Assembly (NCBI RefSeq): GCF_035917995.1
Contig: NZ_CP109131.1
Location: forward strand, 6,758,001 to 6,822,000
Direction: 5' to 3'
Origin: Streptosporangium sp. NBC_01755
Lineage (GTDB): Bacteria; Actinomycetota; Actinomycetes; Streptosporangiales; Streptosporangiaceae
DNA length: 64,000 bases
In this document: positions 49,822 through 61,061 of the stretch, piece after piece
Layout: every line of letters begins with the position of its first letter
How positions within the stretch are numbered: the stretch's first letter is position 1
The notes under the pieces: model-generated
Seen by the model: only the letters and a program-made list of their open reading frames with translations
The model's database searches: none
Told to the model about the DNA's origin: nothing
Made by a program: the position numbers and the translations under genes

Positions 49822-50688
49822 ATGGCTCGTCGCGCTTTTCTCGGTGCCCTCACCGGTGCGCTCCTCGGCGCGGTCGCCGCGCGTGCCGCGTACGCCGCCT
49901 TCACCCGCAGGCCTCCGGTCGGCGACGTGGAGACCTGGGCGCGCACGAACCACCGGGGCGAACCGATCACCCTGCTGGAGGGCCCGGCGTTCGTCGCCGG
50001 TGCCGGTGCCGCGGCGGCCGTGATGCCCGGCCTGCCCGGCAGGGTCCGGGCGGCGGCGCTGCTGGCCGCCGCGGGGGCCGGCGGCCTCGGCGGCTACGAC
50101 GATCTGTACGGCGCGACCTCCTCCAAGGGGTTCAGGGGGCATCTGAGCGCCCTGGCCAAGGGGGAGATCACCAGCGGGGCCGTGAAGATCCTCGGTATCG
50201 GCGTGACCGGCCTGGCCGCCGCGGCCGTCACCTCCCGCGCGCCCCTCGACGTCGCCGTCAACGGCGCGCTGATCGCCGGAAGCGCCAACCTGGCCAACCT
50301 CTTCGACCTGCGTCCCGGGCGTGCCGTCAAAGTGGGCCTGCTCGCCGGCGCACCCCTGCTCGCCGCGGCTCTGCTCAGGGAGGACCCGGTCCCGGCCACC
50401 CTGGCCGCGCTTCCCATGGGCGCCGCCGCCGCGCTGCTGCCCGAGGACCTCGGCGAGCGGGCCATGCTCGGCGACGCGGGGGCCAACGCGCTGGGCGCGC
50501 TTGTCGGCCTGGCCGCCGCCGTCACCCTGGGCCGCCCGGGACGCCTGGCCGTGCTCGGCACGGTGGTCGCGCTGACCGCCGCCTCGGAGAAGGTCAGTTT
50601 CACCAAGGTGATCGCGGGCAACCCCGTCCTGCACCGTGTCGACATGCTGGGCCGTCGCCCTGTGGAGCAGGCACCCGCCACCCGATGA
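49822..50688 (+). CDS. WecA/MraY-like polyprenyl-phosphate sugar-1-phosphate transferase, divergent
   Basis: A 288-residue polytopic membrane protein with the three family motifs: GYDDLYG (Mg-binding Asp pair), NLANLFDLRPG (catalytic Asp in the N..N..D pattern), and MLGDAGANALGALVG. It is shorter than MraY or WecA (about 350) and replaces the usual DGxDGL loop by FDLRPG, so it belongs to a divergent branch. It likely loads a sugar phosphate onto undecaprenyl or decaprenyl phosphate, substrate unknown. It starts five bases after steB and overlaps the MurJ-like gene by four bases. Confidence 0.78.
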   Translation: MARRAFLGALTGALLGAVAARAAYAAFTRRPPVGDVETWARTNHRGEPITLLEGPAFVAGAGAAAAVMPGLPGRVRAAALLAAAGAGGLGGYDDLYGATSSKGFRGHLSALAKGEITSGAVKILGIGVTGLAAAAVTSRAPLDVAVNGALIAGSANLANLFDLRPGRAVKVGLLAGAPLLAAALLREDPVPATLAALPMGAAAALLPEDLGERAMLGDAGANALGALVGLAAAVTLGRPGRLAVLGTVVALTAASEKVSFTKVIAGNPVLHRVDMLGRRPVEQAPATR

Positions 50689-52340
50689 GCAGCAGGATCG
50701 CCCAGGGGATCGCGGGAGCGGCACTTCTCATCGGGATCGTCACCGTTCTGGCCAGGCTCGTCGGGTTCGGCCGCTATCTCGTCCAGTCGCAGACCGTCGG
50801 CAACCTCTGCCTGAGCACCGCCTACAACACCGCCAACTACGTGCCCAACATCGTCTTCGAGCTGGTGGCGGGCGGCGCGCTGGCCGGGATGGTGGTGCCG
50901 GTGCTGGCCTCGGCGGCCTCCAGGGCCGGCGACGACCCCGAGGCCAGGGCGGAGGCCGGCCGGATCACCTCGGCGCTGCTCACCTGGGTGATGCTCGTCA
51001 TGGTGCCGCTGGCGCTGCTCATCGTGGCGTTCGCCGGGCCGATCGTCTCGCTGCTGGTCGGCGATCCCGCTCCGTGTGACCTGGCCGAGGTCGTCGAGGT
51101 CGGCACCGGCATGCTCGTCCTCTTCGCCCCTCGCATGATCTTCTTCGGGCTGGCGGTGGTTCTGTACGGCGTGCTTCAGGCACACCGGCGGTTCATGGGT
51201 CCGGCTCTGGCTCCGCTGGTCTCCAGTCTGCTCATCGTCGCCTCCAACCTGCTGTTCGGCGCGGTCAACGGGAAGGCCGCCGACCGGCTGACGGACCTGA
51301 CCACCGCCGGGCAGCTCTCGCTCTCTCTCGGCGCGACCGTCGCCGCCGCCGCGATGGTGCTCACCGTCGTCGGCCCGGTGGCCAGGCTCAGGCTCAGGTT
51401 GCGGCCCACCCTGTCGTTCCCTCCGGGGGTCGCGGCCCGGGCGCGGCGGCTCGCCACCGCGGGCATCGCCGTGCTGATCGCGCAGCAGGTCACGCTGATC
51501 GTCGTCATCTTCCTGGCCAACAACCTGGGCGGCGAGGGGGCGCTGGGCGTCTACACCTATGCCTGGGCGTTGTACCAGCTGCCGTACGCGGTGCTGGTGA
51601 TGCCGATCGCCACCAGCTCTTTCCCGGTGCTCTCCGTCCGGGCGCAGGAGGGCGATCTGTCCGGTTTCAACACGCTGGCCTCCTCCACGACACGGGCCGT
51701 GCTGCTGGTGACGGGGCTCGCGGCAGGGGTGATGGCGGCGGTCGCCGTGCCGGTGTCGCGGGTCTTCCTGGAGGGAACCCCCGGTGGAGCGCTCGCCGAG
51801 GCCGAGATGGCCAGGGCGGTCGCGCTGTTCGCGCCCGGTGTGGTCGGGTACGCGCTCATGCTGCACCTCGCCCGCATCCTGTACTCCTGCGGCCTGGGCC
51901 GGTCGGCGGCCGCCGCCTCGGTGGCCGGATGGGCCGTCGCGCTGGTGGCCCAGGTCGTGCTCGCCCATGCCGCCGAGGATCCGGCGGACGTGGTCGGGCA
52001 GCTGGCACTGGGCAGCACGATCGGCATGACCGTCGGCGGGTCGCTGCTGGTTCTCGCGGTGCTGCGCGCCAGGGGGAGGGCGGCGCTGGAGGGTACGCCG
52101 CGCACCTTCCTGGCGGCCCTGGTCGGCGGCGTCGCGGCCTGGGGGGCGGGCCTGGCCCTGGTCAACGCTTTCGGAGCGGTGTCCAGGTGGGCCTACGTGG
52201 CGGTCGGGCTGGCCGCCGCGACGGCCGGGGTGGCCGCGTTCGCGGCCGTGGCGGTGACGGTCGACAGGCGAGACGCCCGGGCGCTGCTGGCAAGGCTGCG
52301 CCCGGGCCCCGTGAAGGAGGGGAGCCGTTTCGATGGCTGA
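50685..52340 (+). CDS. MurJ/MviN-like lipid flippase
   Basis: A 551-residue MOP-superfamily protein with about 14 hydrophobic helices, recognised by ARLVGFGRYLVQSQ and the NIVFELVAGGALAGMVVPV region at the N-terminus. It lacks the pseudokinase extension of the essential mycobacterial MviN, so it is probably a paralogue rather than the main lipid II flippase. Placed between a transferase and a glycosyltransferase gene, it is a candidate to flip their lipid-linked product. It overlaps its neighbours on both sides (4 and 8 bases). Confidence 0.85.
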   Translation: MSSRIAQGIAGAALLIGIVTVLARLVGFGRYLVQSQTVGNLCLSTAYNTANYVPNIVFELVAGGALAGMVVPVLASAASRAGDDPEARAEAGRITSALLTWVMLVMVPLALLIVAFAGPIVSLLVGDPAPCDLAEVVEVGTGMLVLFAPRMIFFGLAVVLYGVLQAHRRFMGPALAPLVSSLLIVASNLLFGAVNGKAADRLTDLTTAGQLSLSLGATVAAAAMVLTVVGPVARLRLRLRPTLSFPPGVAARARRLATAGIAVLIAQQVTLIVVIFLANNLGGEGALGVYTYAWALYQLPYAVLVMPIATSSFPVLSVRAQEGDLSGFNTLASSTTRAVLLVTGLAAGVMAAVAVPVSRVFLEGTPGGALAEAEMARAVALFAPGVVGYALMLHLARILYSCGLGRSAAAASVAGWAVALVAQVVLAHAAEDPADVVGQLALGSTIGMTVGGSLLVLAVLRARGRAALEGTPRTFLAALVGGVAAWGAGLALVNAFGAVSRWAYVAVGLAAATAGVAAFAAVAVTVDRRDARALLARLRPGPVKEGSRFDG

Positions 52341-53448
52341 TCAGGGGACGCGCGTGGCGTTCGTACTGGGGACGAGTGCGGGCGGGGTCGGTCGGCACGT
52401 CGCCATGCTGGCCGGAGGGCTGGTGCGGGGTGGCCACCGGGTGGTCGTGGCGGGCCCTCCGAGCACGGAGCGTGCCTTCGGTTTCGCCGCCCTCGGCGCG
52501 CGCTTCGCGCCGGTGCCGATCTCCGACCGGCCCCGCCCACTCGACGATCTACGGGCGGTCATGGCGCTCAGGACGCTGCGCGGGGCGCATGTCGTGCACG
52601 CCCACGGGCTGAGGGCCGGGGCGCTGGCGGCGATCGCGCTGGCCGGAACCGGGACCGGCCTGGTGGTGACCCTGCACAACGCCGCGACCGCGGGCGGCGT
52701 GGTCGGCGCGATCTACGGCCTCCTGGAACGGATCGTGGCCCGCCGCGCCGACCGGATCCTGGTCGTCTCCCCCGACCTGGGGGAACGGATGGCACACCTG
52801 GGGGCCCGGCACGTCGAGGCCGCCGTCGTCCCGGCGCCCGCGTTGCCCCCTTCCGGGCGCGGGGCCGGGGACATGCGGCGGGAGCTCGGCACGGGAGAGC
52901 GGGTGATCTTCCTGACGGTCGCCAGGCTCGCCCAGCAGAAGGGGCTGGAGACCCTGCTCGATGTCGCGAAGGCCCTGCCGGAGGTTCGCCGGGACACGGA
53001 GCCCGCGCCGGGACCGGTGTTCCTGGTGGCGGGGGAGGGGCCGCTGCGGGCGGAGTTGCAGGAGCGGATCGACAGGGAGAACCTGCCGGTGCGGCTGCTC
53101 GGTGCCCGTACCGATGTGGGGGACCTGCTCGGGGTGGCCAGGGCGCTGGTGGTGCCGAGCCGTTGGGAGGGGCAACCGCTCACCGTGCAGGAGGCCCTGC
53201 GGGCGGGTACGGCGGTCATCGCCACCGCGGTGGGGGGCATCCCGGCGATGGTGGGCGAGGCGGGGCTGCTGGTGCCGTACGGGGACGTCGCCGCGATGCG
53301 CGACGCGGTCGCGAGGGTGCTCGCCGACGACGGTCTCGCGGCGGAACTGGCCGGTGCCGCCGCCAGGCGAGGCCGTGGGATGCCGGGCGAACCGGAGGCG
53401 CTGGAGGCGGTGCTCGTGGTCTACGCCGGGCTTTCACCGAGGGGATGA
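52333..53448 (+). CDS. Glycosyltransferase family 4 (GT-B fold)
   Basis: A 371-residue GT-B enzyme. The N-terminal domain has the glycine-rich GTSAGGVGRHVAMLAGGL, and the C-terminal nucleotide-sugar site is FLTVARLAQQKGLETLL with PSRWEGQPLTVQEAL and the GxxAGLLVPYGD end. Donor and acceptor are unknown. It overlaps the flippase gene by eight bases and ends the steAB run. Its last 15 codons, including the stop, are tandemly duplicated downstream. Confidence 0.88.
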   Translation: MADQGTRVAFVLGTSAGGVGRHVAMLAGGLVRGGHRVVVAGPPSTERAFGFAALGARFAPVPISDRPRPLDDLRAVMALRTLRGAHVVHAHGLRAGALAAIALAGTGTGLVVTLHNAATAGGVVGAIYGLLERIVARRADRILVVSPDLGERMAHLGARHVEAAVVPAPALPPSGRGAGDMRRELGTGERVIFLTVARLAQQKGLETLLDVAKALPEVRRDTEPAPGPVFLVAGEGPLRAELQERIDRENLPVRLLGARTDVGDLLGVARALVVPSRWEGQPLTVQEALRAGTAVIATAVGGIPAMVGEAGLLVPYGDVAAMRDAVARVLADDGLAAELAGAAARRGRGMPGEPEALEAVLVVYAGLSPRG

Positions 53449-53556
53449 AGGGGTGTGCTCGTGGTCTACGCCGGGCTTTCACCGAGGGGATGAAGGGGTG
53501 TGCTCGTGGTCTACGCCGGGCTTTCACCGAGGGGATGAAGGGGTGTGCTCGTGGTC
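53411..53556. repeat. 45-nt tandem repeat duplicating the end of the GT4 gene
   Basis: TGCTCGTGGTCTACGCCGGG starts at 53411, 53456 and 53501, exactly 45 bases apart, with a fourth partial copy at 53546. Each copy keeps the frame and ends in TGA, so the peptide LVVYAGLSPRG-stop is encoded three times. Only the first is in the gene. Confidence 0.92.
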
Positions 53557-53644
53557 CGCGTCGCGTTTCCGAGGGGGTGCGGGTGCCCGCCGGCAGGTGA
53601 GGCCGGAAGCCCTGTGGAACAGGCGGAGAGGTCGTGATGTTGGA

Positions 53645-53674
53645 TTAGGTGCCACCATGCCAGAGACCTATACT
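53645..53674 (+). promoter_or_regulatory. Predicted promoter of the riboswitch-terC transcript
   Basis: TTAGGT (53645-53650) and TATACT (53669-53674) with 18-base spacing. Transcription would begin near 53681, just at the riboswitch 5' end. Confidence 0.55.
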
Positions 53675-53680
53675 GGCGTG

Positions 53681-53843
53681 TTTAGGGGGGGAGTATCCCT
53701 TCGCGGCAGTCTCGTCATCACGGTGTTGTCTCGCTCCACGAGGCCCCCGGGGCTGTCGGTCCGCACAGTCGACATATCTCAGTCGACGTCTTCACGCGGG
53801 CGGGAGAGACCTCCGGCAGTCTGTCGTGCGCACCGCCGGAGGG
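53681..53843 (+). ncRNA. yybP-ykoY (Mn2+) riboswitch upstream of terC
   Basis: The leader shows the conserved pieces of the manganese riboswitch: GGGGGGAGTA (53685-53694), CTCGTCATCACGG (53711-53723) and the 3' GGGAGAGACC (53802-53811). CCTCCGGC (53810-53817) can pair with GCCGGAGG (53835-53842), which holds the terC ribosome site. The same CCTCC can instead close the aptamer by pairing with the G-run at 53685. Metal binding should therefore free the ribosome site. The class is known to control TerC and MntP exporters. The mechanism here is inference from base pairing. Confidence 0.87.
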
Positions 53844-53852
53844 TTATCAGTC

Positions 53853-54842
53853 GTGATTGTTCCTGTCTGGGTATGGCTAGCCGTTATTGGCGGTCTGCTC
53901 GTCGTTCTCGCCTTCGACCTTTGGATAGTCGACCGGGGGGAGCCGCGAGAGTTCTCCCTCAAGCAGGCCGGGTCCTGGGTCGGCTTCTACGTCACGCTTG
54001 CGGTGATCTTCGGTATCGTTCTGTGGGTCTTCGCGGGTCCCACCCCCGCGGGGCAGTTCTTCGCCGGATACATCACCGAGTACAGCCTGAGCATCGACAA
54101 CCTCTTCGTTTTCTACATCATCATGACCCGCTTCGCGGTGCCGAAGATCTATCAGCACAAGGTTCTGCTGATCGGCATTCTGATGGCGCTGGCCATGCGC
54201 AGCATCTTCATCGCCGTCGGCGCCGCCGCCCTGGCCAACTTCAGCTGGCTGTTCTACGTCTTCGGCCTGTTCCTGATCTATACGGCGGTTCAGCTCGTCC
54301 GCCAGTTCGGCCAGGAGGAGCACCTTCAGGAGAACGCGGTCCTGCGCTGGGCCCGGCGGGTGCTGCCGCACACCGACGACTACGTGGGTTCCAAGATCGT
54401 CGTCAAGGTCGACGGCAGGCGTATGGTCACCCCGCTGCTGATCGTCATGATCGCCATCGGTACCACCGACCTGCTGTTCGCGCTCGACTCGATTCCGGCG
54501 ATTTTCGGCCTGACCACCGACGCCTTCATCGTCTTCACCGCGAACGCGTTCGCCCTGATGGGTCTGCGCCAGCTCTACTTCCTGCTGGGAGGCCTGCTTC
54601 AGCGGCTGGTCTACCTCAGCTTCGGTCTTGCGTTCATCCTCGGTTTCATCGGGGTTAAGCTGATCCTCGAGGCGCTGCACTCCAGCGGCGTCTCCTGGGC
54701 TCCCGAGGTGCCGATCTCGGTGTCACTGTCGGTCATCATCGTCACGATGGTCGTCACCACCGCGATCAGCCTGGCGAAGGTCCGGCGTGATGCTCGTGCG
54801 GGCAAGGAAAACACCGCTCCGGCGAGTGTCGAGCAGGGCTAG
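53853..54842 (+). CDS. TerC-family metal transporter
   Basis: A 329-residue inner-membrane protein with about nine helices of the TerC/Alx family. The conserved acidic membrane residues appear as EYSLSIDNLFVF and TTDLLFALDSIPA, and the end is basic. TerC proteins export or balance Mn2+ and can help metallate secreted proteins. Start GTG 53853 (MIVPVWVWLAV) lies nine bases after GGAGGG, which is the site masked by the riboswitch stem. Longer frames from 53649 run through the riboswitch and are not real. The riboswitch supports a manganese role. Confidence 0.92.
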   Translation: MIVPVWVWLAVIGGLLVVLAFDLWIVDRGEPREFSLKQAGSWVGFYVTLAVIFGIVLWVFAGPTPAGQFFAGYITEYSLSIDNLFVFYIIMTRFAVPKIYQHKVLLIGILMALAMRSIFIAVGAAALANFSWLFYVFGLFLIYTAVQLVRQFGQEEHLQENAVLRWARRVLPHTDDYVGSKIVVKVDGRRMVTPLLIVMIAIGTTDLLFALDSIPAIFGLTTDAFIVFTANAFALMGLRQLYFLLGGLLQRLVYLSFGLAFILGFIGVKLILEALHSSGVSWAPEVPISVSLSVIIVTMVVTTAISLAKVRRDARAGKENTAPASVEQG

Positions 54843-54970
54843 CGAATTGGCGTGTGAGGCGCTTTGCTTGTCTCATTGCGCCTTATAAGGGCTAAGAGAT
54901 GGGTAGCATCCTGCCTCAGAGCAGGTAGACATACCGGTCTAATGCCGCAAGACATCACAAAAGGTTTCCT

Positions 54971-55618
54971 GTGTCCCACGATTCAGCAAGCCACCGGCCA
55001 GGTCCGCTGGGCCTGGCACGTGGCGTCTCCCCGTGGTTGCTCCCGGCCGTGGCCGCCGCCACCGTGACCTCCTTGCTCAGCCGCCGTGACCGGCGCTGGG
55101 CACTGGCGGCGGTTCCGCTGACCGCGCTCACCGGTGGGATGCTCTGGTTCTTCCGCGATCCGGATCGCACTCCGGGCACCGGGCGGATCCTGTCGCCCGC
55201 GGACGGCGTGGTGCAGAGCATCGATCCGTGGCCGGACGGCCGGACCAGGGTGGCGATCTTCATGAGCCCACTCGACGTGCATGTCAACCGGGCGCCACTG
55301 GCCGGCACGGTCACCTCGGTGGAGCACGTTTCCGGGGGGTACCTGCCCGCGTTCAACAAGGACAGCGACACCAACGAGCGGGTCGTCTGGCACCTGGACA
55401 CCGCGCTCGGCGACATCGAGCTCGTCCAGATCGCCGGCGCGGTCGCTCGCCGTATCGTGCCCTACCTGGCCGAGGGGGCGAAGGTCGCCAGGGCCGAGCG
55501 GATCGGCCTGATCAGGCTTGGCTCGCGGGTCGACGTCTACCTCCCCGAGGGGATCGCCCCGGCTGTCTCCGTGGGCCAGAAGACCGTTGCGGGGGTGACC
55601 GGTCTTGACCACGGCTGA
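54971..55618 (+). CDS. psd: Phosphatidylserine decarboxylase proenzyme
   Basis: Makes phosphatidylethanolamine from phosphatidylserine. The 215-residue product is the short (archaeal/actinobacterial) Psd type: an N-terminal membrane region (WLLPAVAAATVTSLL), FRDPDRTPG, ADGVV, FMSPLDVHVNRAP and the self-cleavage LGS (near residue 181) that yields the pyruvoyl group. The GTG start follows AAAGG. The stop lies inside the start region of pssA, so the two enzymes of the PE pathway are coupled. Confidence 0.93.
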   Translation: MSHDSASHRPGPLGLARGVSPWLLPAVAAATVTSLLSRRDRRWALAAVPLTALTGGMLWFFRDPDRTPGTGRILSPADGVVQSIDPWPDGRTRVAIFMSPLDVHVNRAPLAGTVTSVEHVSGGYLPAFNKDSDTNERVVWHLDTALGDIELVQIAGAVARRIVPYLAEGAKVARAERIGLIRLGSRVDVYLPEGIAPAVSVGQKTVAGVTGLDHG

Positions 55619-56438
55619 CGCGAGCTGGCCGATGGACGAGACGGACGACGAGCCACAAGGACCCGTGGGCAAGGCGTTCCGCCTGTCGGCCGCCGACTCC
55701 CTCTCGCTCGGCAACGCCCTCTGTGGCTTCCTGGCGGTCTGCGTGCTCTCCTGGTCGGCCATCAACGCGCTGCAGGAGGGCAAGCCCTTCGCGGCCGACC
55801 CCCGGTTCTTCGGCACCGCCGTGGTGCTCCTGCTGATCGGTGCCACCTGTGACCTGTTCGACGGCCTGGTGGCCAGGAAGTTCCGTGCCTCGGCGATGGG
55901 CGCCGAGCTGGACAATCTCGCCGATGTGATCAGCTTCGGCTTCGCCCCCGCCTTCATGGTGGTCATCTGGGCGGGGTTCAACCAGCAGATCCCGTTCGTG
56001 CTGGTGATGGCCGCGGCGGCGTCGGTGCTGCTGGCCGGGGTCATCCGGCTCGCGCGTTTCGCCTGCGTGAAGACCAAGAGCGGCGACTTCATGGGCCTGC
56101 CCATCCCGATGGGCGCCATGACCGTGGTCTCGGTCGTACTGCTGTTTCCACCGTCGACCTGGACGATCCTGCCCATCTTCGGTGTGGCATATCTCATGGT
56201 GAGCCGGATCGAGTACCCCAAGCCCAAGGGCAACGTGGCCGCCGGGGTACTCGCCTGGATGATGATCAACGTCGCCTGCCTGACCATCTGGGTCGCGGGC
56301 CTGGCCGGTGGCGACACGCTGATCAAGGTCGGGGCCGTCATGCAGATGACGATCGTGGCGGCCATCCCGCTGCGTGTCCTGATGTTCAAGCGGGAGAAGC
56401 GCAAGGAGCAGCGCAAGGCGTCCGCCGGAGTCGGCTGA
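55605..56438 (+). CDS. pssA: CDP-diacylglycerol-serine O-phosphatidyltransferase
   Basis: Forms phosphatidylserine from CDP-diacylglycerol and serine, the substrate for the preceding gene product. The 277-residue membrane protein holds the CDP-alcohol phosphotransferase motif as DGLVARKFRASAMGAELDNLAD (shown here split: DGLVARK, then GAELDNLAD). Starts are TTG 55605, overlapping psd, or ATG 55632 (MDETDDEPQG). The first has a GGGGTG nearby. The C-terminus is Lys/Arg-rich. Confidence 0.92.
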   Translation: MTTADASWPMDETDDEPQGPVGKAFRLSAADSLSLGNALCGFLAVCVLSWSAINALQEGKPFAADPRFFGTAVVLLLIGATCDLFDGLVARKFRASAMGAELDNLADVISFGFAPAFMVVIWAGFNQQIPFVLVMAAAASVLLAGVIRLARFACVKTKSGDFMGLPIPMGAMTVVSVVLLFPPSTWTILPIFGVAYLMVSRIEYPKPKGNVAAGVLAWMMINVACLTIWVAGLAGGDTLIKVGAVMQMTIVAAIPLRVLMFKREKRKEQRKASAGVG

Positions 56439-56446
56439 CCGCCGGA

Positions 56447-56478
56447 ACCGCCCGTCGTGGCCGGTCCCGGCGGGCGGT
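56447..56478. terminator. Hairpin between convergent pssA and MBL genes
   Basis: ACCGCCCG (56447-56454) pairs with CGGGCGGT (56471-56478), nine bases after the pssA stop, with no T-run. Confidence 0.45.
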
Positions 56479-56539
56479 GGATCGATTCCTCAGGCTCGGC
56501 GGCGGCGCGGGCGGCTGAGGCCCCCGCCGCCGTGAGCGG

Positions 56540-57181
56540 TCACCAGCCCCGCTCGCGCCACTCGGGCAGGCAGGGGCGCTCGGCGCCGAGCGTGGTGTCC
56601 TTGCCGTGGCCCGGATAGACCCAGGTGTCGTCCGGCAGCCGGTCGAAGAGCCGCTCTGACACGTCGGCGAAGAGCCGGGCGAACCGCTCGGGGTCCTTGT
56701 TGGTGTTGCCGACACCGCCGGGGAAGAGCGAGTCGCCGGTGAACAGGTGGCCGGGGTGGTAGAGGGCGATCGAACCCGGGGTGTGCCCGCGCAGGTGGAT
56801 CACCTCCAGGCCGACCTCGCCGACGGTGATCTCCTCGCCGTGCCCCACCTCCAGGTCCACCGGAACCGGAAGCCCCGGCGCGTCGAGCGGGTGGGCGATC
56901 ACCGAGGCACCGGTCGCCCTGGCGACCTCCTCCAGGGCCTGCCAGTGGTCGCCGTGCTGGTGGGTAGTGATGATCTTGCTGATCGGCCGGTCACCGATGA
57001 GCTCCAGCAGCCGGTCGGGCTCGGCGGCCGCGTCGATGAGCGCGCCGTCGCCGGTCCGGGTGCACCGGATCAGGTAGGCGTTGTTGTCGAACGGGCCGAC
57101 GGCCAGCTTGGCGATCGTCAGGGCGGGCAGCTCACGCAGGTCTGCGGGGCCGCCGACCCGCACATCACCGGTGTACGTCAC
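56540..57181 (-). CDS. MBL-fold hydrolase (glyoxalase II-like, Rv1637c-type)
   Basis: A 213-residue metallo-beta-lactamase-fold hydrolase. It has FDNNAYLIR at the N-terminus, the metal site THQHGDHW (about residue 68), LRGHTPGSIALY, the bridging Asp in FTGDSLFPGGVG, and VYPGHGKDTT. The layout is that of small glyoxalase II-like thioesterases. The GTG at 57181 has GAGGAGA six bases upstream, and the frame upstream to 57316 has no family sequence. It is divergent from uvrA, the same pairing as Rv1637c-uvrA. Confidence 0.88.
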   Translation of the reverse strand: MTYTGDVRVGGPADLRELPALTIAKLAVGPFDNNAYLIRCTRTGDGALIDAAAEPDRLLELIGDRPISKIITTHQHGDHWQALEEVARATGASVIAHPLDAPGLPVPVDLEVGHGEEITVGEVGLEVIHLRGHTPGSIALYHPGHLFTGDSLFPGGVGNTNKDPERFARLFADVSERLFDRLPDDTWVYPGHGKDTTLGAERPCLPEWRERGW

Positions 57182-57443
57182 GGATTCTCCTCGGATGGTG
57201 TCGCGGGGGAGTGGGTGGTGCCCGTCCCCACCCTCATCATTGCCGCCCGGCGGGTGGTGCGGGGCATAAGGGGGGTGTCCACGCCGTTGAAACCGAGGAC
57301 GACCTGCCATGTCCAAGGGAGGACCGTAGTCTGGAGAGGCGGGGAACCCCTCAGCCCCGGATGCCGGCCCGGAAAATTGTCGGTCCCTCTCGCTAGTCTT
57401 CCCGCGACCGCTTCCAACCCTCTACAACGACGTCGGGACTACT

Positions 57444-60284
<2,841 letters not shown>

Positions 60285-60487
60285 GGATAGTTTTATGGCG
60301 CTGTGTTTAATAAAGGGATGGATTGTCGGATTCAGGGTGTGATGTGGGTTTCCTGGCTGCCGTAATCAGGTGATCGCCGAGGAGCGGTGGGGTGTAATTC
60401 TTCACAGTCTCTTGATGCCTTGTACGGCATGCTGAACCGTCATCGGGGTGCAGTCATACCTGAACATGATGATCCTGGAGGAGATAC

Positions 60488-60940
60488 ATGACTGAGACGA
60501 CACGTCGTACGGTGATCTTGGGTGCCGGAGGGGCAGGGGTGGCCGCGGTGCTGACCGCGTGCGGGAGTTCGGAAGAACCCGCGGCGGTCGGCGCTGACAC
60601 CTCCTCGACCGCGCCCTCACAGGCGCCGGCGGCCGTCGCGGGCGACTCCGGGGCGAACGCCCTGGCCAAGACCGCGGACATCCCCGAGGGGGGCGGCAAG
60701 GTCTTCAAGGACCAGAAGGTCGTGATCACCCAGCCGGCCGCGGGCCGGTTCAAGGCGTTCACCTCCGTCTGCACGCACCAGGGATGTGACGTCGACAAGG
60801 TCGTGGACGGCACCATCGACTGTCCGTGCCACAACAGCAAGTTCAAGATCACTGATGGTTCCGTGGTGGACGGCCCGGCCACGAAGCCGCTGGAGGAGAA
60901 GGCGATCAAGGTGGACGGCGACTCCATCAGCCTCGCCTGA
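60488..60940 (+). CDS. Rieske [2Fe-2S] lipoprotein, probably Tat-exported
   Basis: A 150-residue iron-sulfur protein. The N-terminus has a twin-arginine signal (TRRTVILG, Arg6-Arg7) ending in a lipobox LTAC (Cys25), then an Ala/Ser/Pro-rich linker (residues 26-58), then the Rieske domain with cluster ligands in CTHQGC (95-100) and CPCHNSKF (112-119). It appears to be a membrane-anchored extracytoplasmic electron carrier outside the bc1 complex. The redox partner is unknown. The ATG has GGAGGAG seven bases upstream. It is a single gene between uvrA and uvrC. Confidence 0.92.
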   Translation: MTETTRRTVILGAGGAGVAAVLTACGSSEEPAAVGADTSSTAPSQAPAAVAGDSGANALAKTADIPEGGGKVFKDQKVVITQPAAGRFKAFTSVCTHQGCDVDKVVDGTIDCPCHNSKFKITDGSVVDGPATKPLEEKAIKVDGDSISLA

Positions 60941-61061
60941 GTTCGGTCATGGCTCCGCCGCCGGGACGGATCGTCTCGGCGGCGGGGCCGCGCGTCACCG
61001 GTTCTCAGGCGCGGCAGGGCGTGCCGTGTCCGGGCAGGGTGGTCCGCCCACGGGGGTGAGC

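Noticed and set aside
53649-53852. Longer TerC start at 53649
   Set aside because: It would translate the riboswitch. The family N-terminus and the ribosome site agree with 53853.
57182-57443. SOS box upstream of uvrA
   Set aside because: No LexA palindrome of the actinobacterial type (TCGAAC...GTTCGA) could be seen.
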